From: Bradyrhizobium guangzhouense
Lineage (GTDB): Bacteria > Pseudomonadota > Alphaproteobacteria > Rhizobiales > Xanthobacteraceae
Assembly: GCF_004114955.1 (NCBI RefSeq)
Contig: NZ_CP030053.1
Span: forward strand, 1,240,001 to 1,304,000
DNA: 64,000 nt
Reading direction: 5' to 3'
Shown here: positions 46,396-55,532 of the stretch, piece by piece
Numbering within the stretch: position 1 is the stretch's first letter
How the letters are laid out: each line of letters opens with the position of its first letter
The notes under the pieces: model-generated
The model's database searches: none
The model's input: the letters and a program-made list of their open reading frames with translations, nothing else
What the model was told of the DNA's origin: nothing
Translations under genes and position numbers: made by a program

Positions 46396-47571
46396 ATGGC
46401 AGATCATAGTCCGGAAGTCGCAACAGTCCCCGCGAAGGCGCAGCGTGTCCTGGTTCTCCAGGGCGGCGGCGCGCTGGGCTCCTATCAGGCCGGTGCCTAT
46501 CAGGCGCTGTGCCATTTCGACTTCGAGCCGGAATGGGTTGCCGGCATCTCGATCGGCGCGGTCAATGCCGCCATCATCGCCGGCAATGAGGGCGCCACAC
46601 GCGTCAAGCGGCTCAAGGAATTCTGGGAGATGGTCTCGGCGCCGGTACCGTGGAAGCCGATCGGCAAGAGCGACCATAGCCGCGAGCTGTTCAACTCCAC
46701 CAGCGCCGCGTTGATCGCGACCTTCGGCGTGCCCGGCTTCTTCACGCCGCGCCTGCCGCCCGCGCCGCTCTGGCCGCCGGGCAGCCCGCAGGCCGAGAGC
46801 TATTACGACACCGCGCCGCTGAAGAAGACGCTGGAGCGCCTCGTCGACTTCGATCGCATCAACGATCTGAAGACCCGGCTGTCGGTCGGCGCCGTCGGCG
46901 TCACCTCCGGCAATTTCAAATATTTCGACAATTACGAGTTCAAGAAGCTCGGCAAGCTCATCGGCCCCGAGCACATCATGGCCTCAGGGGCGCTGCCGCC
47001 GGGGTTTCCGTCGGTCGTGATCGACGGCGAGCATTATTGGGACGGCGGCATCGCCTCCAACACACCGCTCGATTTCGTGCTCGATGCCGAAGTCGACCGC
47101 GACATGCTGATCTTTCAGGTCGATTTGTTCAGCGCCCGCGGCGACCTGCCGAATTCGCTGCTGGAAGCCACCGAGCGGGAGAAGGACATCCGATTCTCCA
47201 GCCGTACGCGGATGAACACCGACAAGAACAAGCAGATCCACAATGCCCGCCGCGCCGTGCGCGATCTGATTGCCAAATTGCCCGATTATCTGAAGAACGA
47301 CCCGACTGTTGAATTCCTTGCGAAGGTCTCCCGTGAGAGCACTGTCACCGTGGTGCACCTGATCTATCGCAGCAAGAACTACGAATCCTCGTCCAAGGAC
47401 TACGACTTCTCGCATGTCGCCATGGTCGAGCACTGGGAAAGCGGCGTGCGCGACGTGCATCTGTCGATGCGCCACAAGGAATGGCTCGAGAGGCCGCAGT
47501 CCGGCGAGACCATGGTGACCTACGATCTCACGGGGGACGTTACTGCGCCCCCGCCAAAAAGGAGCGAATAA
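46396..47571 (+). CDS. Patatin-like phospholipase with C-terminal DUF3734
   Basis: 391 residues with LQGGGALGSYQAGAYQAL (oxyanion), GISIGAVNA (nucleophile Ser near residue 53) and WDGGIASNTPLDF (Asp near 216). A C-terminal domain typical of DUF3734 patatins (residues ~280-385; IDLxx-like RSRTRMNTDKN and LSMRHKEW stretches) follows. The stop is one base before the start of the 3-hydroxybutyrate dehydrogenase gene, so the two are co-translated. In rhizobia this pairing suggests turnover of poly-3-hydroxybutyrate or its oligomers, which is inference only. Confidence 0.88.
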   Translation: MADHSPEVATVPAKAQRVLVLQGGGALGSYQAGAYQALCHFDFEPEWVAGISIGAVNAAIIAGNEGATRVKRLKEFWEMVSAPVPWKPIGKSDHSRELFNSTSAALIATFGVPGFFTPRLPPAPLWPPGSPQAESYYDTAPLKKTLERLVDFDRINDLKTRLSVGAVGVTSGNFKYFDNYEFKKLGKLIGPEHIMASGALPPGFPSVVIDGEHYWDGGIASNTPLDFVLDAEVDRDMLIFQVDLFSARGDLPNSLLEATEREKDIRFSSRTRMNTDKNKQIHNARRAVRDLIAKLPDYLKNDPTVEFLAKVSRESTVTVVHLIYRSKNYESSSKDYDFSHVAMVEHWESGVRDVHLSMRHKEWLERPQSGETMVTYDLTGDVTAPPPKRSE

Positions 47572-47572
47572 G

Positions 47573-48361
47573 ATGGGTACTCTCTCAGGCAAGAACGCCG
47601 TCGTGACCGGTTCGACCAGCGGCATTGGCCTTGCTTATGCGCGCGCGTTTGCCGCTGCCGGCGCCAATGTCGTCATCAACGGCTTCGGCTCGCCCGAGGA
47701 CATCGAGAAGGAGCGCGCGAAAATCGAATCCGATTTCGGCGTGAAGGCCGTCTACTCGCCCGCCGACATGACCAAGCCGGCCGAGATCGCCGGGATGATC
47801 GCGTTCGGTGAAAAGTCGTTCGGCTCGGTCGACATCCTCGTCAACAATGCCGGCATCCAGTTCGTCTCGCCGATCGAGGAGTTCCCGCCGGAGAAGTGGG
47901 ACCAGATCATCGCGATCAACCTGTCCTCGGCCTTCCACGCCATCCGCGCCGCCGTGCCCGGCATGAAGAAGAAGGGCTGGGGCCGCATCATCAACACCGC
48001 CTCGGCCCATTCGCTGGTCGCTTCGCCCTTCAAGTCGGCATACGTCTCGGCCAAGCACGGCATCGCCGGCCTGACCAAGACCGTGGCGCTGGAGGTCGCA
48101 ACCAGCAAGATCACCTGCAACTGCATCAGCCCCGGCTATGTCTGGACGCCGCTGGTGGAGAAGCAGATCCCGGATACGATGAAGGCCCGCAACCTCACGC
48201 GCGAGCAGGTCATCAACGATGTGCTGCTCGACGCGCAGCCGACCAAGGAGTTCGTGACCTCCGAGCAGGTGGCAGCCCTTGCGCTGTTTCTGTGCAGCGA
48301 CGATGCCGCGCAGATCACGGGTACGAACCTCTCGATCGACGGCGGCTGGACCGCGGAGTAA
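47573..48361 (+). CDS. bdhA: 3-Hydroxybutyrate dehydrogenase (SDR)
   Basis: 262 residues of the short-chain dehydrogenase family. It has TGSTSGIG (cofactor), NNAG, the catalytic Ser/Tyr/Lys in ASAHSLVASPFKSAYVSAKHG, and a C-terminus ITGTNLSIDGGWTAE. It matches bacterial D-3-hydroxybutyrate dehydrogenases, including the PGYVWTPLVEKQIP stretch. It converts 3-hydroxybutyrate to acetoacetate in polyhydroxybutyrate use. It is directly coupled to the upstream patatin gene. Confidence 0.92.
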   Translation: MGTLSGKNAVVTGSTSGIGLAYARAFAAAGANVVINGFGSPEDIEKERAKIESDFGVKAVYSPADMTKPAEIAGMIAFGEKSFGSVDILVNNAGIQFVSPIEEFPPEKWDQIIAINLSSAFHAIRAAVPGMKKKGWGRIINTASAHSLVASPFKSAYVSAKHGIAGLTKTVALEVATSKITCNCISPGYVWTPLVEKQIPDTMKARNLTREQVINDVLLDAQPTKEFVTSEQVAALALFLCSDDAAQITGTNLSIDGGWTAE

Positions 48362-48375
48362 CGGCGCGATGCCCT

Positions 48376-48468
48376 AGGGTGGGTTAGGCGAAGCCGTAAC
48401 CCACCTCTTCTATTTCCACAGAGGCAGAGATGGTGGATTACGCCTTTGGCTAATCCACTCTCCGATAC
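48376..48468. repeat. Palindromic intergenic repeat, family D
   Basis: GGTGGGTTA-GGCGAAGCCG-TAACCCACC hairpin, followed by a second hairpin GTGGATTA..TAATCCAC, between convergent bdhA and the TauE/SafE gene. Only one copy is in the window. Confidence 0.78.
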
Positions 48469-48493
48469 CCCGTATGGGGCACCGCTTCCCGCT

Positions 48494-49318
48494 TCAATGG
48501 CTCCAGGCCAGCGCCGTCACGATCGCGGATTGCAGGTTCAGCTCCGCGAACATGATCTTGCTGGCGACCACGACGAGGACGCTGGCCAGCGCCACGCGCA
48601 GCACCGTCTCGGGAACGCGCGTCGCGCTGTAGCTGCCGATGATGATGCCGGGCAGCGAGCCCAGCAGCAGCACGCCCATCAGACCCCAATCGACCGAGCC
48701 TAGCATCCAGTGTCCGATGCCCGCGACCAGCGTCAGCGGAACCGCATGCGCGATGTCGGAGCCGACGATGGTTGCCATCGGCAGGCGCGGGTAGAGCAAC
48801 AGCAGCACCGTCACGCCGACAGCACCGGCGCCGACCGACGAGATCGAGACCAGCACGCCGAGCACGATGCCCGTGATCACGGTCGCCATCAGTGTGGTGC
48901 GCTCGTCGAGCTGCTCCATGCGGCGGCGATAGCGCTCCATGATCGACTTGCGGAAGATCAGCGATGTCGCGGTGAGGATCAGCGCGAAGCACAGAACCAG
49001 ATTGACCAGGTTGCGCTCGATGTCGCTTCGAAGATCCAGCTTCCACAGCACCAGCAGCGTCAGCGCGCTTGCCGGAATGCTGCCGCAGGCCAGCCGCAGT
49101 ACCGCGCGCCAATGGACGCTGCGCGACCAACCATGCACCACGCTGCCGCCGGTCTTGGTGGCGGCGGCGTAGAGCAGGTCGGTGCCGACGGCCGTGGTCG
49201 GATGGATGCCGAACAGCAGGATCAGGAGCGGCGTCATCAATGAGCCGCCTCCCACGCCGGTCAGCCCGACAAGCAGGCCGACGCCGAAACCGGAAGCGAC
49301 GTAAAGCGGATCAATCAT
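48494..49318 (-). CDS. TauE/SafE family (sulfite/organosulfonate exporter-like) permease
   Basis: 274 residues and about eight membrane helices in two repeated halves, each with the family's glycine-rich start (GLLVGLTGVGGGSLMTPLL and GVLVSISSVGAGAVGVTVLLLLYP). Members move sulfite, sulfoacetate and similar anions, but most are uncharacterised. It lies several kilobases from the cys operon on the other strand, so a role in sulfur flow is only suggestive. Confidence 0.85.
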   Translation of the reverse strand: MIDPLYVASGFGVGLLVGLTGVGGGSLMTPLLILLFGIHPTTAVGTDLLYAAATKTGGSVVHGWSRSVHWRAVLRLACGSIPASALTLLVLWKLDLRSDIERNLVNLVLCFALILTATSLIFRKSIMERYRRRMEQLDERTTLMATVITGIVLGVLVSISSVGAGAVGVTVLLLLYPRLPMATIVGSDIAHAVPLTLVAGIGHWMLGSVDWGLMGVLLLGSLPGIIIGSYSATRVPETVLRVALASVLVVVASKIMFAELNLQSAIVTALAWSH

Positions 49319-49513
49319 GGCTAAGCGAATCTAGGTTTATCTCGTCAGTTGGGCAATATGACGTAGGATAAACTTTCCCCGCGACGCAACCTGTTGGACA
49401 GAATAAGAAAAATTGTGCTGCGGACTGGCCATGGAGAGAGGTTTCGCCTGTTTCGCGCGCTCATCTGGAAACAGTCGTCCCCGGAGCAACGCCCAAGCGG
49501 GCGTGCATCGTGC

Positions 49514-50935
49514 CTATTTACCAAACGCGAGCACGTGCAGCCCCAGCCGCTGCCGCACGATCCAAAACAGCAGCACTGTCTCGAAGGTGAGCGAGATCGA
49601 GGTCGCGGCCGCGGCGCCGTGACCGCCGAAGCGCGGCACCAGCGCGATGCAGAGCACGACGTTCATGACGAATGCCAGCGCATAGGCGAGCGCGCAGATC
49701 TTCTGCTGGCCGAGCATGTTGAGCAGCCGCTCCACGGGACCGATCGCGGCGCGCACCACGAGGCCTACAGCGGCGACGAACATGATGTCGTAGCCGACAA
49801 CGAATTGCGGTCCGAACAGCCAGAGCAGCGGCTTGCCGAGGGCGAGCAGCACGATGGTTGCCGCCAGCGACGGCCAGAACGTCCAGACGATGGCATGCGT
49901 GACATAGGCTGACAGGCGCGCCTTGTCGCCGCTGGCGTTGTATTCGGCGAAACGATGCGCCGTGGTTGCCGACATCGCATAGTGAATGAACGACACCAGG
50001 GCCAGCGTCTTCACGACGGCAAAATAGACGCCGACCTCGTCGGACGGGCGGAACTGTTGCAGCACCAGCACGTCGGTGTAGGAGAGCAGCAGGTAAAAGC
50101 TCTCGACCAGGAGAATCGGCAGCGAGATCGCGAGCCAGCCGCCGATGTCATAGGCCCTGGGCCCCGGCGCGATGTGATCGGCGAGCCTGCGGTTCAGCAC
50201 CACCATCTGCCCGGTCATCGCGATCCACACCGCGCCCGCGCTCGCCAGCATCGCCGCGACGGCGCCGAGACGATAGCCGAGCAGGAACGCGCCGGCCGTG
50301 ATGCCGATGATCAGCGCCTGGCGGATGATGAATTGCGGCATCAGGCCGAGCTGCATCCAGTCATGCGAGCGCGCGATGCCATCCTGGGTGTTGGCGACGA
50401 CGAAGGCTGGCAGCGTCATGCAGCCGATATAGAGCGGCAGCTCCTCGGCCGGATCGATCCAGGGCGACAGCAGTCTGACGATGCCGGCAAGCGCCAGCGA
50501 GACCAGCATGGAAACCGCGAAGGTCAGCCAGCGGCTGCCGGACAGAAAGCCGCGCAACAGCGCATGATCGCCGCTGGCGCGGTATTCCGGAATGATCTTT
50601 TGCGCGGAGGCGGAGATGCCGAAATCCATCATGCTGCCGAGCAGCAACACCCAGGTCCAGACATAGACATAGATGCCGTAATCGGACGTCCCCATCCAGC
50701 GCGCCAGCAGCACCTGCGAAAAATAGGCGAGGCCCGCGCTGATGACGCGAATGATGAAAATGGTGCCGGCGAGCCGCCGCGTCAGCGATGCTTCGCTCGA
50801 GCCGCCCGTCAGTTTTCCGCGCAGCCGTGCGATCAGCCCGGCCGGTCCGGTCGTTGCGGGTTCTGCATCCATCACGGCCAAGTCGAGATCCCCAGGCGTT
50901 CGCATGTCGCGGCAGCGTCCGGACTTAGCAACCAT
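49514..50935 (-). CDS. Polysaccharide flippase (Wzx/MATE-like, oligosaccharide exporter)
   Basis: 473 residues if the ATG at 50935 is used. No ribosome site stands out there, and the ATG at 50872 is a likely alternative. About twelve to fourteen membrane helices follow a cytoplasmic N-terminus. The pattern is that of polysaccharide biosynthesis proteins (RLAGTIFIIRVISAGLAYFSQVLLARWMGTSDYGIYVYVW). It probably flips lipid-linked sugar units across the inner membrane. No glycosyltransferase genes adjoin it, so the pathway is unknown. Confidence 0.85.
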   Translation of the reverse strand: MVAKSGRCRDMRTPGDLDLAVMDAEPATTGPAGLIARLRGKLTGGSSEASLTRRLAGTIFIIRVISAGLAYFSQVLLARWMGTSDYGIYVYVWTWVLLLGSMMDFGISASAQKIIPEYRASGDHALLRGFLSGSRWLTFAVSMLVSLALAGIVRLLSPWIDPAEELPLYIGCMTLPAFVVANTQDGIARSHDWMQLGLMPQFIIRQALIIGITAGAFLLGYRLGAVAAMLASAGAVWIAMTGQMVVLNRRLADHIAPGPRAYDIGGWLAISLPILLVESFYLLLSYTDVLVLQQFRPSDEVGVYFAVVKTLALVSFIHYAMSATTAHRFAEYNASGDKARLSAYVTHAIVWTFWPSLAATIVLLALGKPLLWLFGPQFVVGYDIMFVAAVGLVVRAAIGPVERLLNMLGQQKICALAYALAFVMNVVLCIALVPRFGGHGAAAATSISLTFETVLLFWIVRQRLGLHVLAFGK

Positions 50936-51069
50936 TCGTTAAGATTCGGTTGGGTGGGCACGCTGCGGCGCCACTCTGCGCTGTTGCTGCGGCGTATGGC
51001 TCCCGGATCTGCGCGCGCTGAAGCGCGCTTGTCCGGGACGACAGCTGAGAGCAGAGCGACAGCTTCGCC

Positions 51070-51909
51070 TCACTCCAAATTCGTATTGAACTCGTACGAC
51101 TTGTCCGGCCCCACCAGCGTGAATTTCAGCGCAGCGCCATCAGGCTTGACGCCCGGCGGCAATCCGTCGAGCTCGAAGGAAAATCGCTGCACCCCGGGCG
51201 GACTGTGTTCGACCGCATCGGGAATCGGCAGCGACCACTCCGGCGTCGGCCCTTCCACGAACAGATTGACCTTGCTGCCCTCGGGGGCGACGACATCGAC
51301 CACCACGTTCTTGGGCCCGTCGCGCTTGACGTCGCGGATCGTCAGCGGATTGGGGTCGCCGATATTGGCCGGCTTCGGCACGGTATCGAGTGCTGCGCGC
51401 AAATTGCCGTCTTCAGTCGATGCGACGTTGTTGAAGCCGAGCTCGACATTGGCCTCGACGGGAATGCAGAGCTTTTCGCAGACCGCGTAGTTGATCTCGG
51501 CGCGCAGCGTCACCGGCTTGTCGACCGCCTTGGCGACGATGCGCAAGGGCAGCACGATCTGGTCGTGATAGCCGATCGAATGGCCGCCCGCGCCATCGTC
51601 GAATTTGAGCGGCGCCGGCCACATCACGGTCACTGCTTCGACATTGTCCGACTTGGAGAAGTCGAACCGTGGCGGAACGCCCGAATCGCCCGGCATGCGC
51701 CAGTAGGTCTTCCAGCCGGGTTCGAGCTGGACGGCGATACCGCCGAGCAGCACCGTACCACTGCGCGATCCCGCAAGCAGGCGCACTGCGGAATGTCCGT
51801 CGCGCTGCCACGGCGACGCATCGTCGGCATGGGCGGCCAGCGCCAACGACGACGCAAGCAAGGTTGTCGCGACGCCGATCGCCGCATGCAGGGGAACTCT
51901 TGTCAGCAT
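51070..51909 (-). CDS. DsbD N-terminal-domain-like periplasmic protein
   Basis: 279 residues with a signal peptide (to about 28, LALAAHADD). The immunoglobulin-like domain of DsbD/ScsB relatives covers about 45-170: GIAVQLEPGWKTYWRMPGDSGVPPRFDF and the redox pair CEKLCIP. It lacks the membrane DsbD beta domain and the thioredoxin-like domain. Such proteins act in periplasmic thiol-disulfide exchange, possibly as reductants fed by a separate CcdA-like protein. It is divergent from the YqgE gene. Confidence 0.85.
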   Translation of the reverse strand: MLTRVPLHAAIGVATTLLASSLALAAHADDASPWQRDGHSAVRLLAGSRSGTVLLGGIAVQLEPGWKTYWRMPGDSGVPPRFDFSKSDNVEAVTVMWPAPLKFDDGAGGHSIGYHDQIVLPLRIVAKAVDKPVTLRAEINYAVCEKLCIPVEANVELGFNNVASTEDGNLRAALDTVPKPANIGDPNPLTIRDVKRDGPKNVVVDVVAPEGSKVNLFVEGPTPEWSLPIPDAVEHSPPGVQRFSFELDGLPPGVKPDGAALKFTLVGPDKSYEFNTNLE

Positions 51910-52051
51910 GGCACGTCTTTACAGGGTCACCCCTCGTCAAACCATTGAATTGCTTGTGATGGATGCACTCGAATCCTATCTCTGCAAGCCTTGATTTGAC
52001 AGCAGGGCGGCCCGACATCAGGATAGGAATTCAAACCGGAGTGCTTTACCG

Positions 52052-52696
52052 ATGGCTCCCACAGGCAAGAGGACGGGCGAAAGCACCCGCGGCGCAGGCC
52101 CCAGGCTCCCCAATTCCGCCGTTTACCTCGACGGCCGGCTCCTGATCGCGATGCCCGTGATGGGCGACTCACGTTTCGAGCGCTCGGTGATCTATCTCTG
52201 CGCTCATTCCGCCGAGGGCGCGATGGGCATCATCGTTAATCATCCGGCGGGCAGCATCGACTTTCCCGAATTGTTGGAGCAGCTCGGCATCGTCAAGAAG
52301 GGCGAACACATCAAGCTGCCTGAAAATGCCGAAAGCATGAAGGTGCTGCGTGGCGGGCCGGTCGACACCGGCCGCGGCTTCGTGCTGCATTCCAGCGATT
52401 TCTACATCGAGAATGCGACGCTGCGGATCGACGACGGCGTCTGCCTTACCGCGACGGTCGACATCCTGCGCGCGATCGCCAACGGCTCCGGCCCCAAGCA
52501 CGCCATCCTCGCGCTTGGCTACGCCGGCTGGGGACCCGGGCAGCTCGAGACCGAGATTCAGGGCAACGGGTGGTTGCATTGCGACGCGGATGCGGACCTG
52601 ATCTTCGGCGACGACGTCGACGAGAAATACGGCCGCGCGCTGCGCAAGATCGGCATCGATCCCGGCATGCTGTCGAACGAGGCCGGGCACGCGTAG
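52052..52696 (+). CDS. YqgE/AlgH family protein (UPF0301)
   Basis: 214 residues, cytoplasmic. It has the UPF0301 blocks [54 protein letters not shown] and [15 protein letters not shown]. The family is widespread, with an unclear role linked to alginate regulation or Holliday-junction resolvase YqgF in other genomes. It stands alone here, convergent with the dioxygenase gene. Confidence 0.9.
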   Translation: MAPTGKRTGESTRGAGPRLPNSAVYLDGRLLIAMPVMGDSRFERSVIYLCAHSAEGAMGIIVNHPAGSIDFPELLEQLGIVKKGEHIKLPENAESMKVLRGGPVDTGRGFVLHSSDFYIENATLRIDDGVCLTATVDILRAIANGSGPKHAILALGYAGWGPGQLETEIQGNGWLHCDADADLIFGDDVDEKYGRALRKIGIDPGMLSNEAGHA

Positions 52697-52736
52697 CTGG
52701 TGGGGCGACTTTGGAGTCGCGCGTCACCTTCCGCTG

Positions 52737-52840
52737 GATGCCCCGGCTGGACCGGCGCATCCAGTACGCCGCGGCCTATCGATTGAATCACGACCGTCAC
52801 GGACTACTGGATCGCCCGGTCCAGCCGGGCGATGACAGCG
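52737..52840. repeat. Palindromic intergenic repeat, family C, copy 2
   Basis: Shares CCAGTACGCCGCGGC and the terminal ATCGCCCGG..CCGGGCGATGACAGCG hairpin with the copy at 37816. It sits between the convergent yqgE-like and dioxygenase genes. Confidence 0.82.
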
Positions 52841-52855
52841 GTTGCTGAGTAGCGC

Positions 52856-53743
52856 TTACTCCGCCGCCTGCTGTTGCACCGTCGGCTCGGTCCCCGCCAC
52901 CGTCGCGCGGCGCATGTCGCGGGGTTGCGACTGGTCGTAGCGGCGGACGCGGTGCATGGTCTGGCGATTGTCCCACATCACGAGGTCATGCAGCTTCCAT
53001 TTGTGGACGTAAACGAACTCGGCTTGCGTCGCATGCTCATTGAGATCGCGCAGCAGCAGGCGTCCTTCCGGCATGCTCATGCCGACCACCTTGCCGGCAT
53101 GCGATGACAGATAGAGCGATTTGCGGCGGTGCACGGGATGGGTCCGCACCAGCCGCTGCAGCACCGGCTTGAACATCGCCTTTTCCTCGTCGGTATATTC
53201 GGTGAAGCCGAGCGATCCCCGCGAATACATCAGCGAGTGCTCGCAGACGAGGTCCTCGATCTCCGCCTTGGTCTCGTCGTCGAGCGCGTCATAGGCCGCG
53301 CGCATGTCGGCGAATTCGGTGTTGCCGCCCTTCGGGTTCACCACGCGCGCCGACAGCAGCGAGAACTTCGCCGGGATCGGGCGGAACGAGCTGTCGGAGT
53401 GCCACAGGCAGTTGCCGAGGTTGAACAGATTGGCGCGGCTGTCCCTGGCGAGCGGCTTGCCGTCCTTGCCCAGGTTCGAAACGTCGTTCAAGCCCGAGTT
53501 GAGGCGGTGTTCGCTGGCCTTGGTGATGTTGCCGCCGCGCGCATCCTCGCGCTGACCGAAATTCAGCGCAAAGGCCATCTGCTGCTCGTCGCTGATGTCC
53601 TGGTCGTGGAAGACGAGCACCGCGTATGTGTCCATGGCGGACTCGATCTCGCGGGCCTCATCCGGCGAGAGCGGATTTCGCAGGTCGAGGCCGGAAACCT
53701 CGCCGACAAAATGCGTCTGAAGCTGCCGGATGGCGATCGTCAT
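52856..53743 (-). CDS. TauD/TfdA-family Fe(II)/2-oxoglutarate dioxygenase, TfdA-alpha-like
   Basis: 295 residues from the ATG at 53743, preceded by GGGAGAG; an in-frame GTG overlaps that ribosome site. The iron triad is intact: CLWHSDSSFRP (His-x-Asp) and the distal His in DNRQTMHRV. The 2-oxoglutarate-binding Arg lies in RDMRRATVAG. The sequence resembles Bradyrhizobium TfdA-alpha proteins (from memory), which split 2,4-dichlorophenoxyacetate or related aryloxyalkanoates. The natural substrate may differ. An SDR gene lies 98 bases upstream on the same strand. Confidence 0.88.
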   Translation of the reverse strand: MTIAIRQLQTHFVGEVSGLDLRNPLSPDEAREIESAMDTYAVLVFHDQDISDEQQMAFALNFGQREDARGGNITKASEHRLNSGLNDVSNLGKDGKPLARDSRANLFNLGNCLWHSDSSFRPIPAKFSLLSARVVNPKGGNTEFADMRAAYDALDDETKAEIEDLVCEHSLMYSRGSLGFTEYTDEEKAMFKPVLQRLVRTHPVHRRKSLYLSSHAGKVVGMSMPEGRLLLRDLNEHATQAEFVYVHKWKLHDLVMWDNRQTMHRVRRYDQSQPRDMRRATVAGTEPTVQQQAAE

Positions 53744-53841
53744 GGCGTTCTCTCCCACGAATTGCGAGCGGTTGGTCCCGCTCTGTCGGTGAAAAAGCTA
53801 CTCTCGTAACAAAGGTTGTCAACGCCCGGCGCGCATGGCTC

Positions 53842-54621
53842 TCACGCGTTGCGTGCCATCAGCCCGCCGTCGACGGGGATCACCGCACCGGTGAGAAAAG
53901 ATGACGCCGGCAGGCACAGGCTCAGGGTCATATGCGCGACTTCTTCGGGGTCCCCGTAGCGGCCGAGGGCGGTGCGGCGCTTGGCGTAGATGGTCTTGTG
54001 CTCCTCGGAAATGCGGTCGGTGATGGCGGTGCGGATCGGGCCCGGGCAGATGCAATTGACGGTGATGCCCTCGCGGCCGAGCTCGACCGCGAGCGAGCGC
54101 GTCAGGCTGGCGACACCGCCCTTCGCTGCGGAATAGGGGCTGTGCAGCGCGGTGGCGCCGAGCGCTTCCGTCGAGGCGATGTTGACGATGCGCGCCGACT
54201 TCGATTTGCGCAGGTGAGGCAGGGCTGCGCGGATGATGCGCGGATGCGCCGTCAGCATCACCGCGATGCCCTTGGCCCAGGCGTCTTCATAAGCTTCGTC
54301 GTCGATCGCGACGCGCACTGAGATGCCGGCATTGTTGACGACGATGTCGAGCCCACCGAAATGCGCGGCGACATCGCCAACCACGCGCTTGATCTCGCCG
54401 CCGTCGGCGACGTCGAGTTTCCACGATTTCGCCGAGCCGCCGCTTACCGCGATCTCCTTGGCAACTGCGTTCGCACCTTGTTCGTCATGATCGGTGACGG
54501 CGACGTTGGCGCCTTCGGTCGCGAACACGCGAGCAGTGGCGCGGCCCATGCCGCTGGCGGCGCCGGTGACGAGAACCGTCAGGCCCTTCACGGAGCGGCT
54601 GAGCTCTTTGAATTCGGACAT
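53842..54621 (-). CDS. Short-chain dehydrogenase/reductase (SDR)
   Basis: 259 residues from the ATG at 54621, with GAGGAAAC just upstream. It is a classical SDR: TGAASGMG (cofactor), NNAG, the catalytic Ser in IASTEALG, YSAAK, and a C-terminus FLTGAVIPVDGGLMARNA. It oxidises or reduces an unknown alcohol or ketone. It precedes the TfdA-like dioxygenase gene on the same strand and is divergent from a second SDR. The two SDRs and the dioxygenase may form one catabolic unit. Confidence 0.9.
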   Translation of the reverse strand: MSEFKELSRSVKGLTVLVTGAASGMGRATARVFATEGANVAVTDHDEQGANAVAKEIAVSGGSAKSWKLDVADGGEIKRVVGDVAAHFGGLDIVVNNAGISVRVAIDDEAYEDAWAKGIAVMLTAHPRIIRAALPHLRKSKSARIVNIASTEALGATALHSPYSAAKGGVASLTRSLAVELGREGITVNCICPGPIRTAITDRISEEHKTIYAKRRTALGRYGDPEEVAHMTLSLCLPASSFLTGAVIPVDGGLMARNA

Positions 54622-54720
54622 GCTGTTTCCTCGTGGCTCTTGTTTCTCGTGATGAGATGGACAAGGCTGGCATCGATCCGCAGACAGGTCAAACAAGCAA
54701 AAACAAAAGGGGAGGCCGCA

Positions 54721-55458
54721 ATGGCGAACGAGCTCGATTTCTCCGGCAAGCAGATGTTGGTCGTCGGTGGTTCCAGCGGTATCGGCAACGGCATCGCGCA
54801 AGCCTTTCGCGCCCGAGGCGCTAGCGTTGCGGTATCTGGCACGCGCGTGCGTGCAGCGGAATATTCGGTCGAGGAGGGCTCCGATCTCACCGGTCTCGCG
54901 TATTCACAGCTCGATGTCAGCAGCACCGGTGCGGTCGAGGCGTTCAAGCCGTCGTTCGACCGGCTGGATATTCTCGTGCTCGCGCAGGGCGCGGTGATCT
55001 ATCGCCGCGGCGAGTTCGAGATGGCGGGCTTCCGCAAGGTCGTCGAAGTCAATCTGATGAGCTTGATGGCGTGCGCAACGCGGTTTCATTCCATGTTGCG
55101 GGATTCGAAGGGCGTGTTGATCATGGTCTCCTCGACCGCGGCCTATCATTCCACCATGGGCAATCCCGCCTATAACGCCTCGAAGACCGGCGCGGTCGGC
55201 TTGACGCGGACCTTGGGCGAGGCGTGGGCCGAGGACGGCATCCGCGTCAACGGTATCGCGCCCGGTCTCGTCGACACCAAGATGACGAAGGTGACGACCG
55301 ACAATCCCAAGCGGCTCGAAGGTGCATTATCACGGATTCCACTGCGGCGATTGGGCACGCCGGCCGACATGGCCGGTGCGGCCCTGTTCCTGGCCTCGCC
55401 GCTGTCGTCGTACATGATTGGACAGACGCTCGTGGTCGATGGCGGGCTCATTCTCTAG
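54721..55458 (+). CDS. Short-chain dehydrogenase/reductase (SDR), divergent partner
   Basis: 245 residues from the ATG at 54721, with GGGGAGG upstream. It has VGGSSGIGNG (cofactor), LAQGAV in place of NNAG, the catalytic Ser in VSSTAAYHS with YNASK, and the terminal MIGQTLVVDGGLIL. It has an unknown substrate. It is transcribed away from the SDR at 53842-54621 across a 99-base shared promoter region. Confidence 0.9.
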   Translation: MANELDFSGKQMLVVGGSSGIGNGIAQAFRARGASVAVSGTRVRAAEYSVEEGSDLTGLAYSQLDVSSTGAVEAFKPSFDRLDILVLAQGAVIYRRGEFEMAGFRKVVEVNLMSLMACATRFHSMLRDSKGVLIMVSSTAAYHSTMGNPAYNASKTGAVGLTRTLGEAWAEDGIRVNGIAPGLVDTKMTKVTTDNPKRLEGALSRIPLRRLGTPADMAGAALFLASPLSSYMIGQTLVVDGGLIL

Positions 55459-55478
55459 GCCAAACTCTCAGCAGCCGT

Positions 55479-55503
55479 GGAACTGCGTTGCTCCTGATCG
55501 GTT
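55479..55503 (+). promoter_or_regulatory. Probable EcfG-type promoter of the CsbD-like gene
   Basis: GGAAC (55479-55483), 16 bases, then GGTT (55500-55503), one base off the CGTT consensus. It lies 29 bases before the ATG at 55533. CsbD-like genes are often under general-stress sigma factors. Confidence 0.65.
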
Positions 55504-55532
55504 ACTTGGGCAGACCCCGGAGGAGGAGCATC

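Noticed and set aside
49319..49513. Gap between the TauE/SafE and flippase genes examined for a small RNA or gene
   Set aside because: No hairpin with T-run, no repeat family member and no frame with a start signal. Nothing to report.
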